Assembly: GCA_027625915.1 (NCBI GenBank)
Contig: JANTQA010000040.1
Span: forward strand, 1,736,001-1,800,000
Length of the DNA stretch: 64,000 nucleotides
DNA from: Anaeramoeba flamelloides
Lineage: Eukaryota; Metamonada; Anaeramoebidae
Direction of reading: 5' to 3'
The notes beneath the pieces were generated by a model. That model saw nothing but the letters and a program-made list of their open reading frames with translations, was not told where the DNA came from and searched no databases. Position numbers and translations under genes: made by a program. How positions within the stretch are numbered: the stretch's first letter is position 1; each line of letters begins with the position of its first letter. Shown here one piece after another: positions 23,601 to 33,526 of this stretch.

Positions 23601-26600
23601 CATAAAAAATGTAGGCATTTGTAGATTCTCAGCATTTGTAGACAATTTTTTTTTTTTCACGATAAAGCCTCTAAAAATAAAAGCATTTTTTGAGTGAAGC
23701 TAGACACTTCATTTATTATGTCTTATTTTCAAATCCTGATCTAAAATAACTGATGTTTGCAAAGAAAATTTATTCTATTTTTAATTTTCCATTAATTTTC
23801 GATAAAAAAATAAAAGGCATTGGCGAAAATCGAAAATGTGCACTATGTTCCATAAACCAAACCATTCACCCTGAAAAAATCTACAAATTTCTGAAAATAT
23901 CCAACTGCTGACAAAAATTAGCTCCAAACTTCCAATCAACTCATCGTAAATCATTACGATATTCATTACCTCTCGGAAGTATAAAAATCTGATATTTGAT
24001 CAGACTTAATTTAAAATGGAAAATAAAAATACAATTAAAAAATAGGAGAAATGTGATTTGAAAATAATAATAAAGCTTCTTTCGTAGTTAAAATGTTTGA
24101 ATTATCACAAATGAACCCAAATAAAAAGATTATAAGATAAGAAGAGATGCTATTCCTAAACTTTTATTTTCAAAAATTTTCAGAAATTGTTTTCATTGAA
24201 TCCCAGAAAAGAAAAAATGTTGACAAATTTAATTCGATTTCAAAGTGTTTGTAAATGAAAAAAAAAATTCTAAGAAATAAAAGGAATTAGTTACCTCAAG
24301 TTCGTTTTGATTCAATTTAATTTGTAGTTTCAATAAGCCTTTATTTCTAAGTTTTGTTTCACATTCATGAGATATCACATTTGCTCCGTCAAGTGTTTTG
24401 TCATAAACCTTCCTCCCATCTCCAATCATTACTTGGATACGTTCCTAAAAAGTTGAAAATAATTATATCAAGCAATTATATATTTTAAGAAGGTGGATTT
24501 ATTTGAATAAGATTTGTTATGTAAAAAAAATTATAATTTATAATTATTTATTTTTGTGAATCAAGTAAATTTGAAAAAAGTGTTAGAGAAAAATTTTTTT
24601 CAATATAAACTAAAATTCTAAAATTTTTGAAACATAGTTAAAAGAATTAAAAGAATAATAATATCACACTTTCTTTCAATTTTGGAAATAATTTTGATTT
24701 TGACAAAATTTTTATAATTTTTATAATTTTTTTATTTTTTTCTTCTTTATTTCGATTTTTTAAATTACATTAATAGTTTACCTTTAGATCGAAAAAATTT
24801 TTTCATTTAATTGATAGAAGGTTAAAAGTTGATTTTTTTTTAAAATCGAACAACTCAAATGAAATTAGTTGATGGTATCTAAACCATTTGATCGATCAAT
24901 AATTGTTTGTGAAATTTCAACAAATTTATCAAAACACATTTTTTTTTTGTAAACTCATTTCATCATTTTTGACACAGCATTTATTTATTTTGATTTATAA
25001 TTATTTTTTGTTTTGTTGCTATGTGTAACTGATAAGTAATTCTTAACATTTCAATTGGTTAGTAATTCTAATTTAGTATTTCCCAAAATATAATTTAGTA
25101 AATAAACCATTTTCCAGTCAAAGTGCCCAGTTGTGGTAAGTGGATTACGTGTGTTTAAAGGGTTTGAATCGATATTAGAAGAAAAAATGTATTTTGGAAA
25201 TTTCCAAATTTATACCTAATTCTTTTGTAAATTGTTTTTTCTATTTAAATATCTAAAGTAAATTGGTAAAAATATGTTTTTCTAATGTTATTGAAACAGT
25301 AAAAATAATTGTAGAGAAATCCTATTGGTTTCTATTGGAATTTTATTTGGATCTTCAATAGGAGATCAAACTGAACCTTGTTATTTTTCGCAATGATTTA
25401 CGAAGAATTTGGGTTTTTCAATTTTTAAGAAAATCTATTGATTGATTAGATTTACTTCATAAGAGTATCAACAATTCTTTGAAGTGTATTATTCTACTTA
25501 TTTCTTATTTGTTCTTCAAAGGTTAATTTTTAAAAAATAATTGATATTTGAAAAAAATACTGGGCACTTTGACAGAAACAAAGTTTATATTTTTTTTTTT
25601 CAAAAATTTTTGGAATGTGGCCTATAGAAATTTGTGAATTGGAGTTTAAGTTCTCAAAATAGGCCAATTGAAATTTAATAGCTGTTTTAGATTTACTTTT
25701 TAATGACTTTTTTATAAATCACCTTCTCAATTTGTGATCTGGCATTTAATTCATTTCGTTTTAGGCGTTATATTTTGTTTTCTTTGATTTTATTTTGTAT
25801 TACTAATTTTTGAAAATTAAATTAGCATTTTTATATTACTTGGCTTAATGATAATCTATATGATAAACTTACAGATCACCTCAGGCTTTTAAATTGAAAA
25901 TCAAGTAATTGTAATAGTTTTTGTCACAATTACATTTGATAAATGAGAAATAAAATAAACATGAAATTATTTTTTAATTTGTCAGTATTTGAAAAAAGCT
26001 AATTCCTTTTAAAGTCAATATAAAAAAGCGTGATAAAAATGTTTTCAAAGGTATCTATAAAATAGATTACAAACTTCAATTGATTTCTTTTCAGGATTTT
26101 ATTAAAAGCTTTTCTAGTCACACTTTTTTAAAACTATTTTAAGGACTAGCCTAATTTTATGGACTGCGAGTATTACTTTTTATGACTAACAACACATTTA
26201 TTAACTTTAAAGAATGTTGATTCAAGATATCTTGTTAAAATTTAAAATCTTGGGTTTGTTTCAAAAATTTGTAATTTGGGTAAAAATATTTTTACTGATC
26301 CAAATTCTAAATTTAACTTTTGAAAAGGTTTGAAAATCAAAATCCTCTTGTTTACTTCTTTCCACTTCATTTTAAAATAGTATAGAGTTTAGGAGAAATG
26401 GTATAAATATATTTTCAGACAAAGTGAAAAGTAAGTAAAGTAAGAGGAAAACAAATTTTGATTTTAATTTTGCCTTGTTTTGTTCAAAGAATTTCGAAAT
26501 GTTTTTGAATCAATAAATGATGTTTTTTGTGACTGCCCATCCTATTTAAAAAAAAAGAAAATTTTGGATTAATGGGAAAATCCAAATAAACAAAAATAAT

Positions 26601-28571
26601 AAGAATAATATCTTTGATATTATTCAAAATATAGACTCATTGTTTATCTTGGCATTGGTAAATGATAAAGAAAATTATGACTCTATATTAAAATTTCTAA
26701 ACAAAAATTTAGAAATTAGGAAAGTGCCTTCAAGTACCGCCAAGTGCCATAGAGTACCGTAGAGTGTTTAGGTTTTCCAGAATCCAAAAGAATAGAGAAA
26801 AATCAAAGATTTAACTCAATTCTTTTGGATTTTGGAAAAGCGTCGTTAGGTTTTATTAATATATATTTTCGAAACAAAAACAAGAATTAAAAAAACCACA
26901 AGAAAACGGCCGTTAGTTTTTATTTTACTTTTTGAAATAAACTGAAAATTAAATAAATTTTCGGTTTGTTTCAAAAATTAAAAAAAATCTAACAGCTTTG
27001 AAGAAAATTAATTTGCTACCTTCGAAATAAAAAAAAAAAATTAATGATGTTTTTAATTATTTATAAATTGAATGATTTCATTAAGTTCTATGCGAATTTT
27101 ATGTTCTCTGAGGGTTGAAATCCAATATGTTATCCTATCAAAATTATTTCAAAGTTTGTGAATTAAAGAAAAAAAAAAAGAAAGCAATTTTTGTTTTTTT
27201 TCGTTTTCTAATGAGAATTAAAGTTCTTTGTTTTAATCTGATGGAAAAATTTTTAAAGATCTTTGAATCAATTTAATGTTGTTTTTCAAGTAAAAAGGGT
27301 ATTTGTCCTTACTATTTGTTGCAAAATAAATGGAACAAAATTTTCATTCAGCTTTTCAAAAAAAGATTTTTAAATCATGTTAACATTTCAATTTTTTTAA
27401 TTCAAAAAATTGGCTTGAATTATTAATTTCTATTCTTTTAGAATTGGGGACTTTGATGATTTATTTTAATTCTTGTGTTATGTGGTGTTTTTTTTTGGAA
27501 AGCCGAATGAAAATTTTGATCTTTTTATTTTGCAATTAACAGTATTGTTTCATGTGTTATTAAAGTTGTTTTCAAAAATACTGAATAAAAAAGTTTTTTA
27601 TAAAACCCTGAAAATAGTTTAATTAAAGTTTGTAATCTATTTTATAGATATCTTTAAGAATTTTTTTGTCACACTTTTTTAAATTGGCATTCGGGAATAA
27701 ATTTAACAGAGGGAAAAAAAATTTTGGTTTTTCAAACGATTTGAATAATTTAATCAAAAACTAAGGTATCAGATCATTACTGGATTTTTTCAAATTGTTT
27801 TGAATTAATCTCAATGGATTTAAGAAGTTGGGTGGAAAAAAAAATAGCGATCGAATTAATTTGGTAGTGTTTAACAAACAATTTGAATTTATTTGTGCTG
27901 ATGTTTCTTTGATTAAAAATGTCAAAGTGATTGAATTTTTTTTTTTTTGTTATTTGTTTTTGTTATCAAAAGGTGTCTTAAACTGTAAAAAAAGAGACTA
28001 AAAAAAAATAAAACATAGAATATTAAACAAGAATAAATAAAGAAAGGTTTTTACTCCTTCTCCATCCAATGGGTTTGTATGTAAAAAAACACCCAGCCCT
28101 GTAAACTTTTGATTAGATCCAAAAAGATCACCTAATTGTAAAGGGGAGTGTGTATACCAAAAGCCCATACCATCTCCTCCTTCTTTTGAAATTCCGTTTA
28201 TCATGAATTGGAAAGTTGCTTCCCAATTACGATATTGGTTTGGCTATTAAATTTTTCAAAACAAAAAAAGAATAAAAAATTAAACAAAGAAAGTAAAAAA
28301 AAAAAAAAATTTTTTTTTCTTGTTAAAACATCTTTACTCAAACCCACCAGAAAAACAACCAATTTACCTTTTTCCCCCAAAGAGATCCTTTTGAATTTTG
28401 ATTTTTGGGTGTTAATGTTAACCATTTATCAGCTATTGTTGTAGATCCAATTGTGATGTATTTTTGAATTACACCCACAGAATTGTGAGGTGGTATTAGA
28501 TCGTGTGGAGAAGAACTTTTGCTGGATCCAATTAAAAGAATTAATACCAGAAAACAAAGAATTAATTTCAT
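14662..28571 (-). CDS. L-type (legume-like) cargo lectin, ERGIC-53/Emp47 type, seven exons
   Basis: Exons (high to low): 28571-28368, 28243-28055, 24444-24295, 20280-20187, 15471-15377, 15330-15173, 15004-14662. Summed length is 1233 nt, 410 residues plus stop, all junctions in phase with GT-AG introns. Residues 1-19 are a signal peptide. The lectin domain reads LTLTPKNQNSKGSLW, EGGDGMGFWYTHSP, LFGSNQKFTGLGVF, NLPTGYYFGFSA and ELFDNHILREF, with the conserved Cys pair at 159 and 195. A coiled coil follows, then a transmembrane helix (about 382-398) with a central Gln as in ERGIC-53, and the tail KDKYY, a KxKxx COPI retrieval signal ending in two aromatics. It would carry glycoprotein cargo between ER and Golgi. 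The FFDxFDNDG-like calcium/mannose loop is replaced by FLHTNPLDG and the YDH histidine by YDK147, so sugar binding may be lost or calcium-independent, as in yeast Emp46/47. The 46-nt intron between exons 5 and 6 is the least certain part; an indel there is the alternative. Confidence 0.85.
15535..17605. mobile_element. TTAA-flanked element E2 carrying a nested foldback element
   Basis: TTAA (15531-15534) precedes GGGGGTAAGTACATTTTTC. The right end GGAAAATGTACTTACATCC is followed by TTAA (17606-17609). GTAAGTACATTTT is a perfect inverted pair, and the outer bases differ slightly. Length 2.07 kb, no transposase visible. The foldback element E3 sits near its right end. It has the same design as E1 and E4, though the TIR bodies differ, so these are relatives at superfamily level at best. 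Confidence 0.6.
16688..17553. mobile_element. Foldback element E3 with about 265-bp terminal inverted repeats
   Basis: The left arm 16688-16952 and right arm 17290-17553 are near-identical inverse copies, differing by a handful of substitutions and A/T-run lengths. The ends read CCATTGTGAAAAAA, with subterminal GGGTCATT and GGGTCAGTC. TAA flanks both sides (16685-16687 and 17554-17556), a 3-bp duplication that fits the PIF/Harbinger superfamily, though TA alone (mariner-like) cannot be excluded. The spacer of about 337 bp has no gene. High arm identity means a recent insertion. Transcribed within the lectin intron it would form a long double-stranded hairpin. Confidence 0.85.
17640..18085 (-). 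mobile_element. LINE 3'-end fragment, inverted
   Basis: Read on the minus strand it gives ATAATATCTTTGATATTAT, AATTTCTAAACAAAAATTTAG, GTAGAGTGTTGTAGAGTGC and finally GAGAAAATTAATTTC..CTTCAAAATA plus an A-rich tail. This is the same order as 26515-27043 and the 3' end of the LINE at 40005. Confidence 0.65.
19060..19410 (+). repeat. Dispersed repeat R4, copy B
   Basis: Matches 11575-11930 (CGTACAATCTGTC, GTATCTTGTACTGGGATTTT, GGGAAACTTGCAAATA plus A-run). Notably less AT-rich than its surroundings. Open frames on the minus strand are incidental. Confidence 0.5.
19425..19724 (+). mobile_element. LINE 3'-end fragment
   Basis: GATCATTTTTTATGGG is identical to the region encoding the HFLWDCP zinc motif of the LINE at 40005. 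It is followed by the GAAATCTATGATT block and the end GAGGAAATTAATTTCCTCCC plus CTTCAAAATA and an A run. Confidence 0.65.
21478..21820. mobile_element. Palindromic MITE R8 (343 bp)
   Basis: The left arm starts AAAAGTGATGACAA and contains TTTTGAACTCTAGAAATT and TATAAATGATAAATAGAAT. The right arm (about 21725-21820) is its inverse, ending TTGTCATCACTTTT. Arms are about 95 bp. No coding potential. No convincing target duplication seen. Confidence 0.75.
23449..23597. mobile_element. Small TIR element (149 bp)
   Basis: AAGCCTACAATTAAAAAAATT at the left and its inverse AATTTTTTAATTGTAGGCTT at the right. A second hairpin (23592-23672, GGCTTTATC/GATAAAGCC) overlaps its right end, so the block may be a pair of related hairpin elements. 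Confidence 0.6.
24600..25085 (+). repeat. Dispersed repeat R1, copy 2
   Basis: Continuous copy with AGTTGATGGTATCT, CATTTGATCGATCAATAAT and the TTTCAACAAATTTA block. It ends just before R2 copy B. Confidence 0.65.
25115..25575. mobile_element. MITE-like repeat R2, copy B (461 bp)
   Basis: CAGTCAAAGTGCCCAGT (25115-25131) and ACTGGGCACTTTGACAG (25559-25575) are inverted ends, 16 of 17 positions matching. The body aligns with copy A at 8070-8565. CAGT ends are typical of Tc1/mariner MITEs, but the flanking TA dinucleotides expected for that family are not seen. Confidence 0.75.
26515..27043 (+). mobile_element. LINE 3'-end fragment, long-UTR variant
   Basis: GACTGCCCATCCTAT is the remnant of the zinc-motif coding region. 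It is followed by AATAATATCTTTGATATTAT, TCTAAACAAAAATTTAGAAA, a GTA(C)CGTAGAGTG-rich segment, a hairpin around AGAATAGAGAAAAATCAAAG, and the end AAAATTAATTTGCTACC plus CTTCGAAATA and A-run. Confidence 0.65.
27318..27536. mobile_element. MITE family R7, copy A
   Basis: Ends are inverse of each other over about 40 bp: GTTGCAAAATAAA..., AACAAAATTTTCATTCAGCT versus AAGCCGAATGAAAATTTTGA...TGCAAT. A second copy lies at 55890-56104. No coding potential. Confidence 0.7.
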
Positions 28572-30204
28572 CTGTTCAAGATCGAAAAATTAAAAAATGA
28601 AAAATAGATTTTTGAAATTTTACACAAGAATTTCTAAAAACTGAACTTCTCCAGAAATTTGAAAAGTATACAATTTAATAAAATTTGTTTGTGTTAATCG
28701 GAAATAATCTTTTGATAGGCTATAAGTTTCAAATATATGATAAAATTGATTTTTATGTTCTTTTTCAAAATATATTTGTGAATATTTTATCGATTATTTT
28801 TTATAAGGGAGCAAATTTTATTGTAAAAAAAAAATATAAATTTCACAAACATAAAATCTTTAATATTTAAAGGACTAATAAATCATTTTAAAACCAGAAA
28901 TTTATTTTTTTGAAATCAAGAAAGACTATATGGAATTTTAAAAATGTAGAATAGTAATCTAATTACTACTTTTTCAGGTAAAAAAACTGAAATAATGCAT
29001 AAAAAGTGACCTTGAAAGGTCTTCGTAATCTTGTTAATATTGACAAGCTGTGAATTTCTTTGAGAAAAAATGGGAAATTTTTACAATTTTTATATTGTAA
29101 GATCATGCCAAAATTTGATTTTAATATTTTAGAATTTCCTTTTAAACTTTCTGAACTCACAGTAAAAACTCTGGTTGTTCTAATTTTTTTTTAGATTTGC
29201 TTTTACAAGTTTGAAATGTAATCAAATTTGAACTTGCACTTGAAAATCCCCAAAAGTTATTTTTTCACAATTATTTTTTTTTGTTATTTTCTTTTTTGCT
29301 TTTCATTGAAAAAGAAAGAGAAAAGGTGTTCGTGAAAGATGATAAGCAGATGATTTTTTTTTTTTTTTGTCCAATTTCTTCAGAAGAGAAATTCTTTTTG
29401 AGAAGTGAAATATCAATAGCATAATAACTCAATACTCTGAAGGCCGAGACCGTAGTACTTAAGATATTTCTATTGTTTATTATTTTTCTTTTTACTTTTC
29501 AACATTAGTCTTCTTAGATTGTAAGTTGTAATTTGTGGTTCTCTTTTAAAAAAGTATAATAAAAAATGAAGTGAATTTTTTTTTATATTTTTATGTGAAC
29601 ACTAGTAAAACTTTGAGAATGAAATTATAAATAAAGATATAATTATTGTCTGTTATCTTTTAATCTTCTTAGATTACTAAAATCAGATTTTTCAATTAAT
29701 TTATTCTTGAAAAAATAGATTTTTACTTAATATAAATCTTCATAATTGTATTATAAATTATTTTAATAAATGAAAAAATCAGAATTTGTGGGATTGGGAA
29801 AACAATAAAACGAAAATCTCGATAATTTGTTTATTTTAAAAATTTTGGAAACACTAAAATTTTTTTTCTGTTTACAAGATAGAAACATCAAAATAATGAA
29901 TGGTAGAATTTTTTTACCAGATTAAATCCAAATAATTAAAATAACAAAAAATCTCGGAACTTTTGATAAAAATATTTTTATTCAATATATTGGAAAATTG
30001 AAAATGTAAAAAAAAAAACACAAGTTAAAACACTTTTTTTAAAGTATCATTTTTATTTTGTTGTTTATCAAAACCTTTCATTTAAGTAAATGAAAAATTA
30101 GTAATATTTATAGAGTTTTGAGTAAATGAACATATTTTGAAAATAACAGTAAACTTCTTCTTCTTGATCATAACTATCTTGTATGAATTGATTTAAAAGT
30201 GCTT

Positions 30205-30236
<32 letters not shown>

Positions 30237-30295
30237 CAAAAATGAAAAATCTTTATATAAATAAGATAGTATTGTAATAATGTATTTATTAAGAA

Positions 30296-30300
<5 letters not shown>

Positions 30301-30336
<36 letters not shown>

Positions 30337-30349
30337 TATATATATATAT
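30301..30349. repeat. (TA)n microsatellite
   Basis: TA run with one interruption (TAAATA at about 30331). Confidence 0.9.
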
Positions 30350-31826
30350 TGAAGTTTGCGAAATACATTTCATTATTAAAATATTTTTTTTATAAAATTT
30401 TTATTGAAAAAATAAATAAGGTATAACTTTTAAATATATGTATATTTCTACTTTCGTGATACCCAGTTAGTTAGATTAATAAAAACCTTTTTAAAATTAA
30501 AAAAAAAAACCGATAACTTATAAGATCAAACTTGAAAATTATATTTTTTTGTTTTTTATATTTAAAAATAGGAAGTAATTAACAAGAATATATCAAAATA
30601 AAGAAAGAACTAGAAAGATAAAATGGTAAAAATAGTTAATAATAATGTAAGTAATAAAAATAACTTTTCATTTATATTATCATAGGAAATATTAAAAAAA
30701 AGTGTTAATATTCTTGAATTGGATATTGGGAGGGGGGTAAAATGCTTAGAAGGTTATCAATTATGAAATAAAATTTCCAAAATCTCTCCTATATATTTTA
30801 GTATTTCAATTGTCATTATCGTAATATAGAGACTTAAATTTTTGATTCTATAGTTGATAGATTTTTGAAACGAAAAAATAGAAAGTTTGAAGAATAACTA
30901 TTAGTGATCGTAATTTTTATAATAAATAGAAATTTGAATAAAAATCTTAATAAAACAATAAACTTCGGGGGAGGGTACTTTAAATTATATTGTTAAACTC
31001 AAAAATTAAGGAAATTATTATGAAAATCAATATTTTTTTATTGTTTTTTTGATAAATATTATTGAGTTTAATTCTTCATCTTCTATTTTTTTTAAATATT
31101 TTTTGATTATTTTTAACAATATCATCTTTCCTAAAATATCTTCTTATAGATCAAATGTTTTTATCATTTGTTTGAAAACAATATACACATTTTTCCAGTT
31201 TTTTCAGAATAATTACTTTTTTTTAAATATATACACATTTAAACAATTTTTTTCAATTTAAACAATTTTTTTAAAAAAAAATTTCTAAAGTTATCAATAT
31301 AAAAGAAATACTAGAAAATTTAATCTTTTTTATTAAAAAGATTTTATTTTTCTAAAAAATTGTACTTGTTTCATAATAAATCTTTTGCATGTTTTCTCTT
31401 ATGCCTATTATTTATAATTTTAATTTCTTAAAATGGCTTGTGGATTTTAATCAAGATTTTGATTTCAAAAAAAAAATAAACAAAATAATTATCTCTAAGA
31501 AATTACATTTTTTCGAACCAAATCATAGATATATGAAAAAGTATGCTCTATTAATCTTAATATTCAGTAAATATTCTAAAATTAAAATAAAAATTTTTCA
31601 CAATCCCTCAAAAATTGTTTTTTTTTCTTCACATTATATTTAGAAAATTAAGAGAGTAGAGAATCGAAAAAAATACTCAACATGAAAAAAAACCCAGGAT
31701 TGCTTTTTAATTGTTGATACTAAGGAAAATTATTGTGTAATTGCTTTTATTTAAAATCAAATTAATTTTATAAATAACCAAGTTTTTTATATGAACCCAG
31801 TAATAAATCTTCCGAAAGTTCATTAA

Positions 31827-32493
31827 GGGTCGAGTCGTTACAGTGAAAATTTTTATTCTGAAATGGAAAAAAACTTTTTAAGTAATTTTATGGAGGACCT
31901 AACACCAATCAAAAACCAACCAACCTATGATATACTATCGATCTCCAAAATTCAACAACCAAAAATGAGGACAATTTTAGAAAAAAGCGCCAAAGAGAGA
32001 CACTCAATTTCCAATTAGAATGGTTGTGAATTACAATTTTGAAAACAACATTGTCTGTTTTGAAGTGTCGCTCTTTGGCGCTTTTTGAGATCTCATTACT
32101 TTTTTTTACTTTTTTTTCTTTTTTCAAAAGAGTTATTTTTATTGAAAGAATATTACATAATCCATACTTGGTCAAATTTAGAGGGTGACAAAATAACCAC
32201 AAATCAGACTAAATCGAATAAAATTGATTGCGAAATACAAGAAAGCAATTTGTTTTAAATTAAAGAAATTTAAACCATTTTGAAAAAGAAAATGAGATTT
32301 TTTTTTTAAATTTTGATTTTTTGCAATTGAGAACTCTTTTTCTTCGTTGAATTTTTTGTCAAAGAGATCCAATGAATTTTTTTTTTTGTTATTGGATTTT
32401 TGTCAACCAAAAGAAGGCCTATTTCACAATATGCTTTTTGGTCTCAGGTCTCCCCTTTAGTATGGTGCATTTTCACGGTAAATGACTAGACCC
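31827..32493. mobile_element. TTAA-flanked element E4 (667 bp) with nested hairpin
   Basis: TTAA (31823-31826) then GGGTCGAGTCGTTACAGTGA. The right end CACGGTAAATGACTAGACCC is followed by TTAA (32494-32497). Aligned, the inverted ends agree at most positions over about 25 bp, with one length difference. The open frames at 31909-32202 and 32178-32372 (minus) show no transposase motif. It is a non-autonomous TTAA-type element. Confidence 0.7.
31982..32086. mobile_element. Hairpin mini-element inside E4 (105 bp)
   Basis: AAAAAGCGCCAAAGAGAGAC at the left and its inverse GTCGCTCTTTGGCGCTTTTT at the right, one mismatch, within 23-bp arms (31982-32004, 32064-32086). It is the most GC-rich motif for several kb. 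Confidence 0.65.
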
Positions 32494-33526
32494 TTAAAGT
32501 GAGATGCTTCCATAAAATACTGAAGTAATTGAGTGATAACCAAAAGGAGATCCACTTTTTTTAAAAAATTCTTGAGTTTTATAGAAGTTTATACAGGGTT
32601 TAGAAAATGATAATTTTTATTTTTGTTTTTTGATTGATTGAATAATTCTTCTTGAACAAGTATAATCTAATTAACCATCATTCTAAGAAGTGAATGGATT
32701 ATAGTTTTCAAAGACTGATTCTTATTTAAAGTCTACAATTCATAAAGATTTTAAATATTTCAGTTACATCACAATTTTATCAATATTAACAATTAAAAAT
32801 CTTTTCCAGGTATTTTTTTCAGGTCTAGTTTTTTTTTAATAAATTCATTAGTATTTTTGAATCAATTCTAGAATTTTAAAAGTAAAAATATTTACAACAC
32901 ATTTATATATTACAAATATTTGTCAATTATATTTTTATTTAGCCCTCTTTTCTTTAAGATTCAAAAGTAAATTTTTTACTTCTCGTAATTTGATAAAAAA
33001 AGATAAATTTTAATTTTTAAATCACTTTATTAAAACAGAAATTTATTGTTAATTTGCAATAAGAAAAATCTAGTTTTCCTAATCCCAAGTACAAAGAAAA
33101 TTACTTTAAAGTGCTTTTTGGAAGCAAATCAAATTTGGTATTTAATGTTATTATTCAAGATAAGTTTGATTATTCAATAAAATCTGAAATACAAACGAAA
33201 ATTTATTCAGTTTTTTTCGAAAAATAAAAAGGAATTATTTACCTTGATCTCTTAAAAAAAAAATCGATTTGTAAGAATTGATTCTAAAATAAGATTGGTT
33301 CTCTGAAGTAGAATTGTAAGAGCATTAACATATTAAAAAACAGTCCTTAAAAATAAAAACCTCTTTAAAAATCGACAAAAAATCTGTTTAAAACAAATAT
33401 TAAACGAAAAGATATTTCCATGTTTTAATTCATTAAAAGTTTGGTCAAAGAGTTTTTGTTTGGATGAAAAATCTCACAAACAAAAAAAAAGAAAATAAAA
33501 AAGAAGGTAAAAAATAAATTGCAAAA

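Larger units (their letters stand above)
20281..24294 (-). other. Lectin intron 3 (4.0 kb), repeat-filled
   Basis: GT at 24294-24293 and AG at 20282-20281. Contains the palindromic element R8 (21478-21820) and a pair of small hairpin elements near 23449-23672. Open frames at 22792-23004 and 23781-23966 show no motif. Confidence 0.8.
24445..28054 (-). other. Lectin intron 2 (3.6 kb), repeat-filled
   Basis: GT at 28054-28053 and AG at 24446-24445. Contains R1 copy 2 (about 24600-25085), R2 copy B (25115-25575), a LINE 3' end (26515-27043) and MITE R7 copy A (27318-27536). Intron 1 of the same gene is only 124 bp. Confidence 0.8.
28572..33526. other. Gene-free stretch between the lectin and ChAPs genes
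   Basis: Contains a TA microsatellite (30301-30349) and the TTAA-flanked element E4 (31827-32493). Short G-runs at 30728-30737 and 30966-30975 stand out in otherwise AT-only DNA. Open frames at 28685-28870, 31049-31261 and 31389-31643 show no motif. The lectin and ChAPs genes are divergent, so both promoters lie here. Confidence 0.5.

Noticed and set aside
28998-29160. Minus-strand open frame of 64 codons upstream of the lectin
   Set aside because: No motif, no splice or start context, composition of random AT-rich DNA.
31909-32372. Minus-strand frames as a transposase of E4
   Set aside because: No catalytic or DNA-binding motif, and one frame runs through the hairpin arms, so it is incidental.
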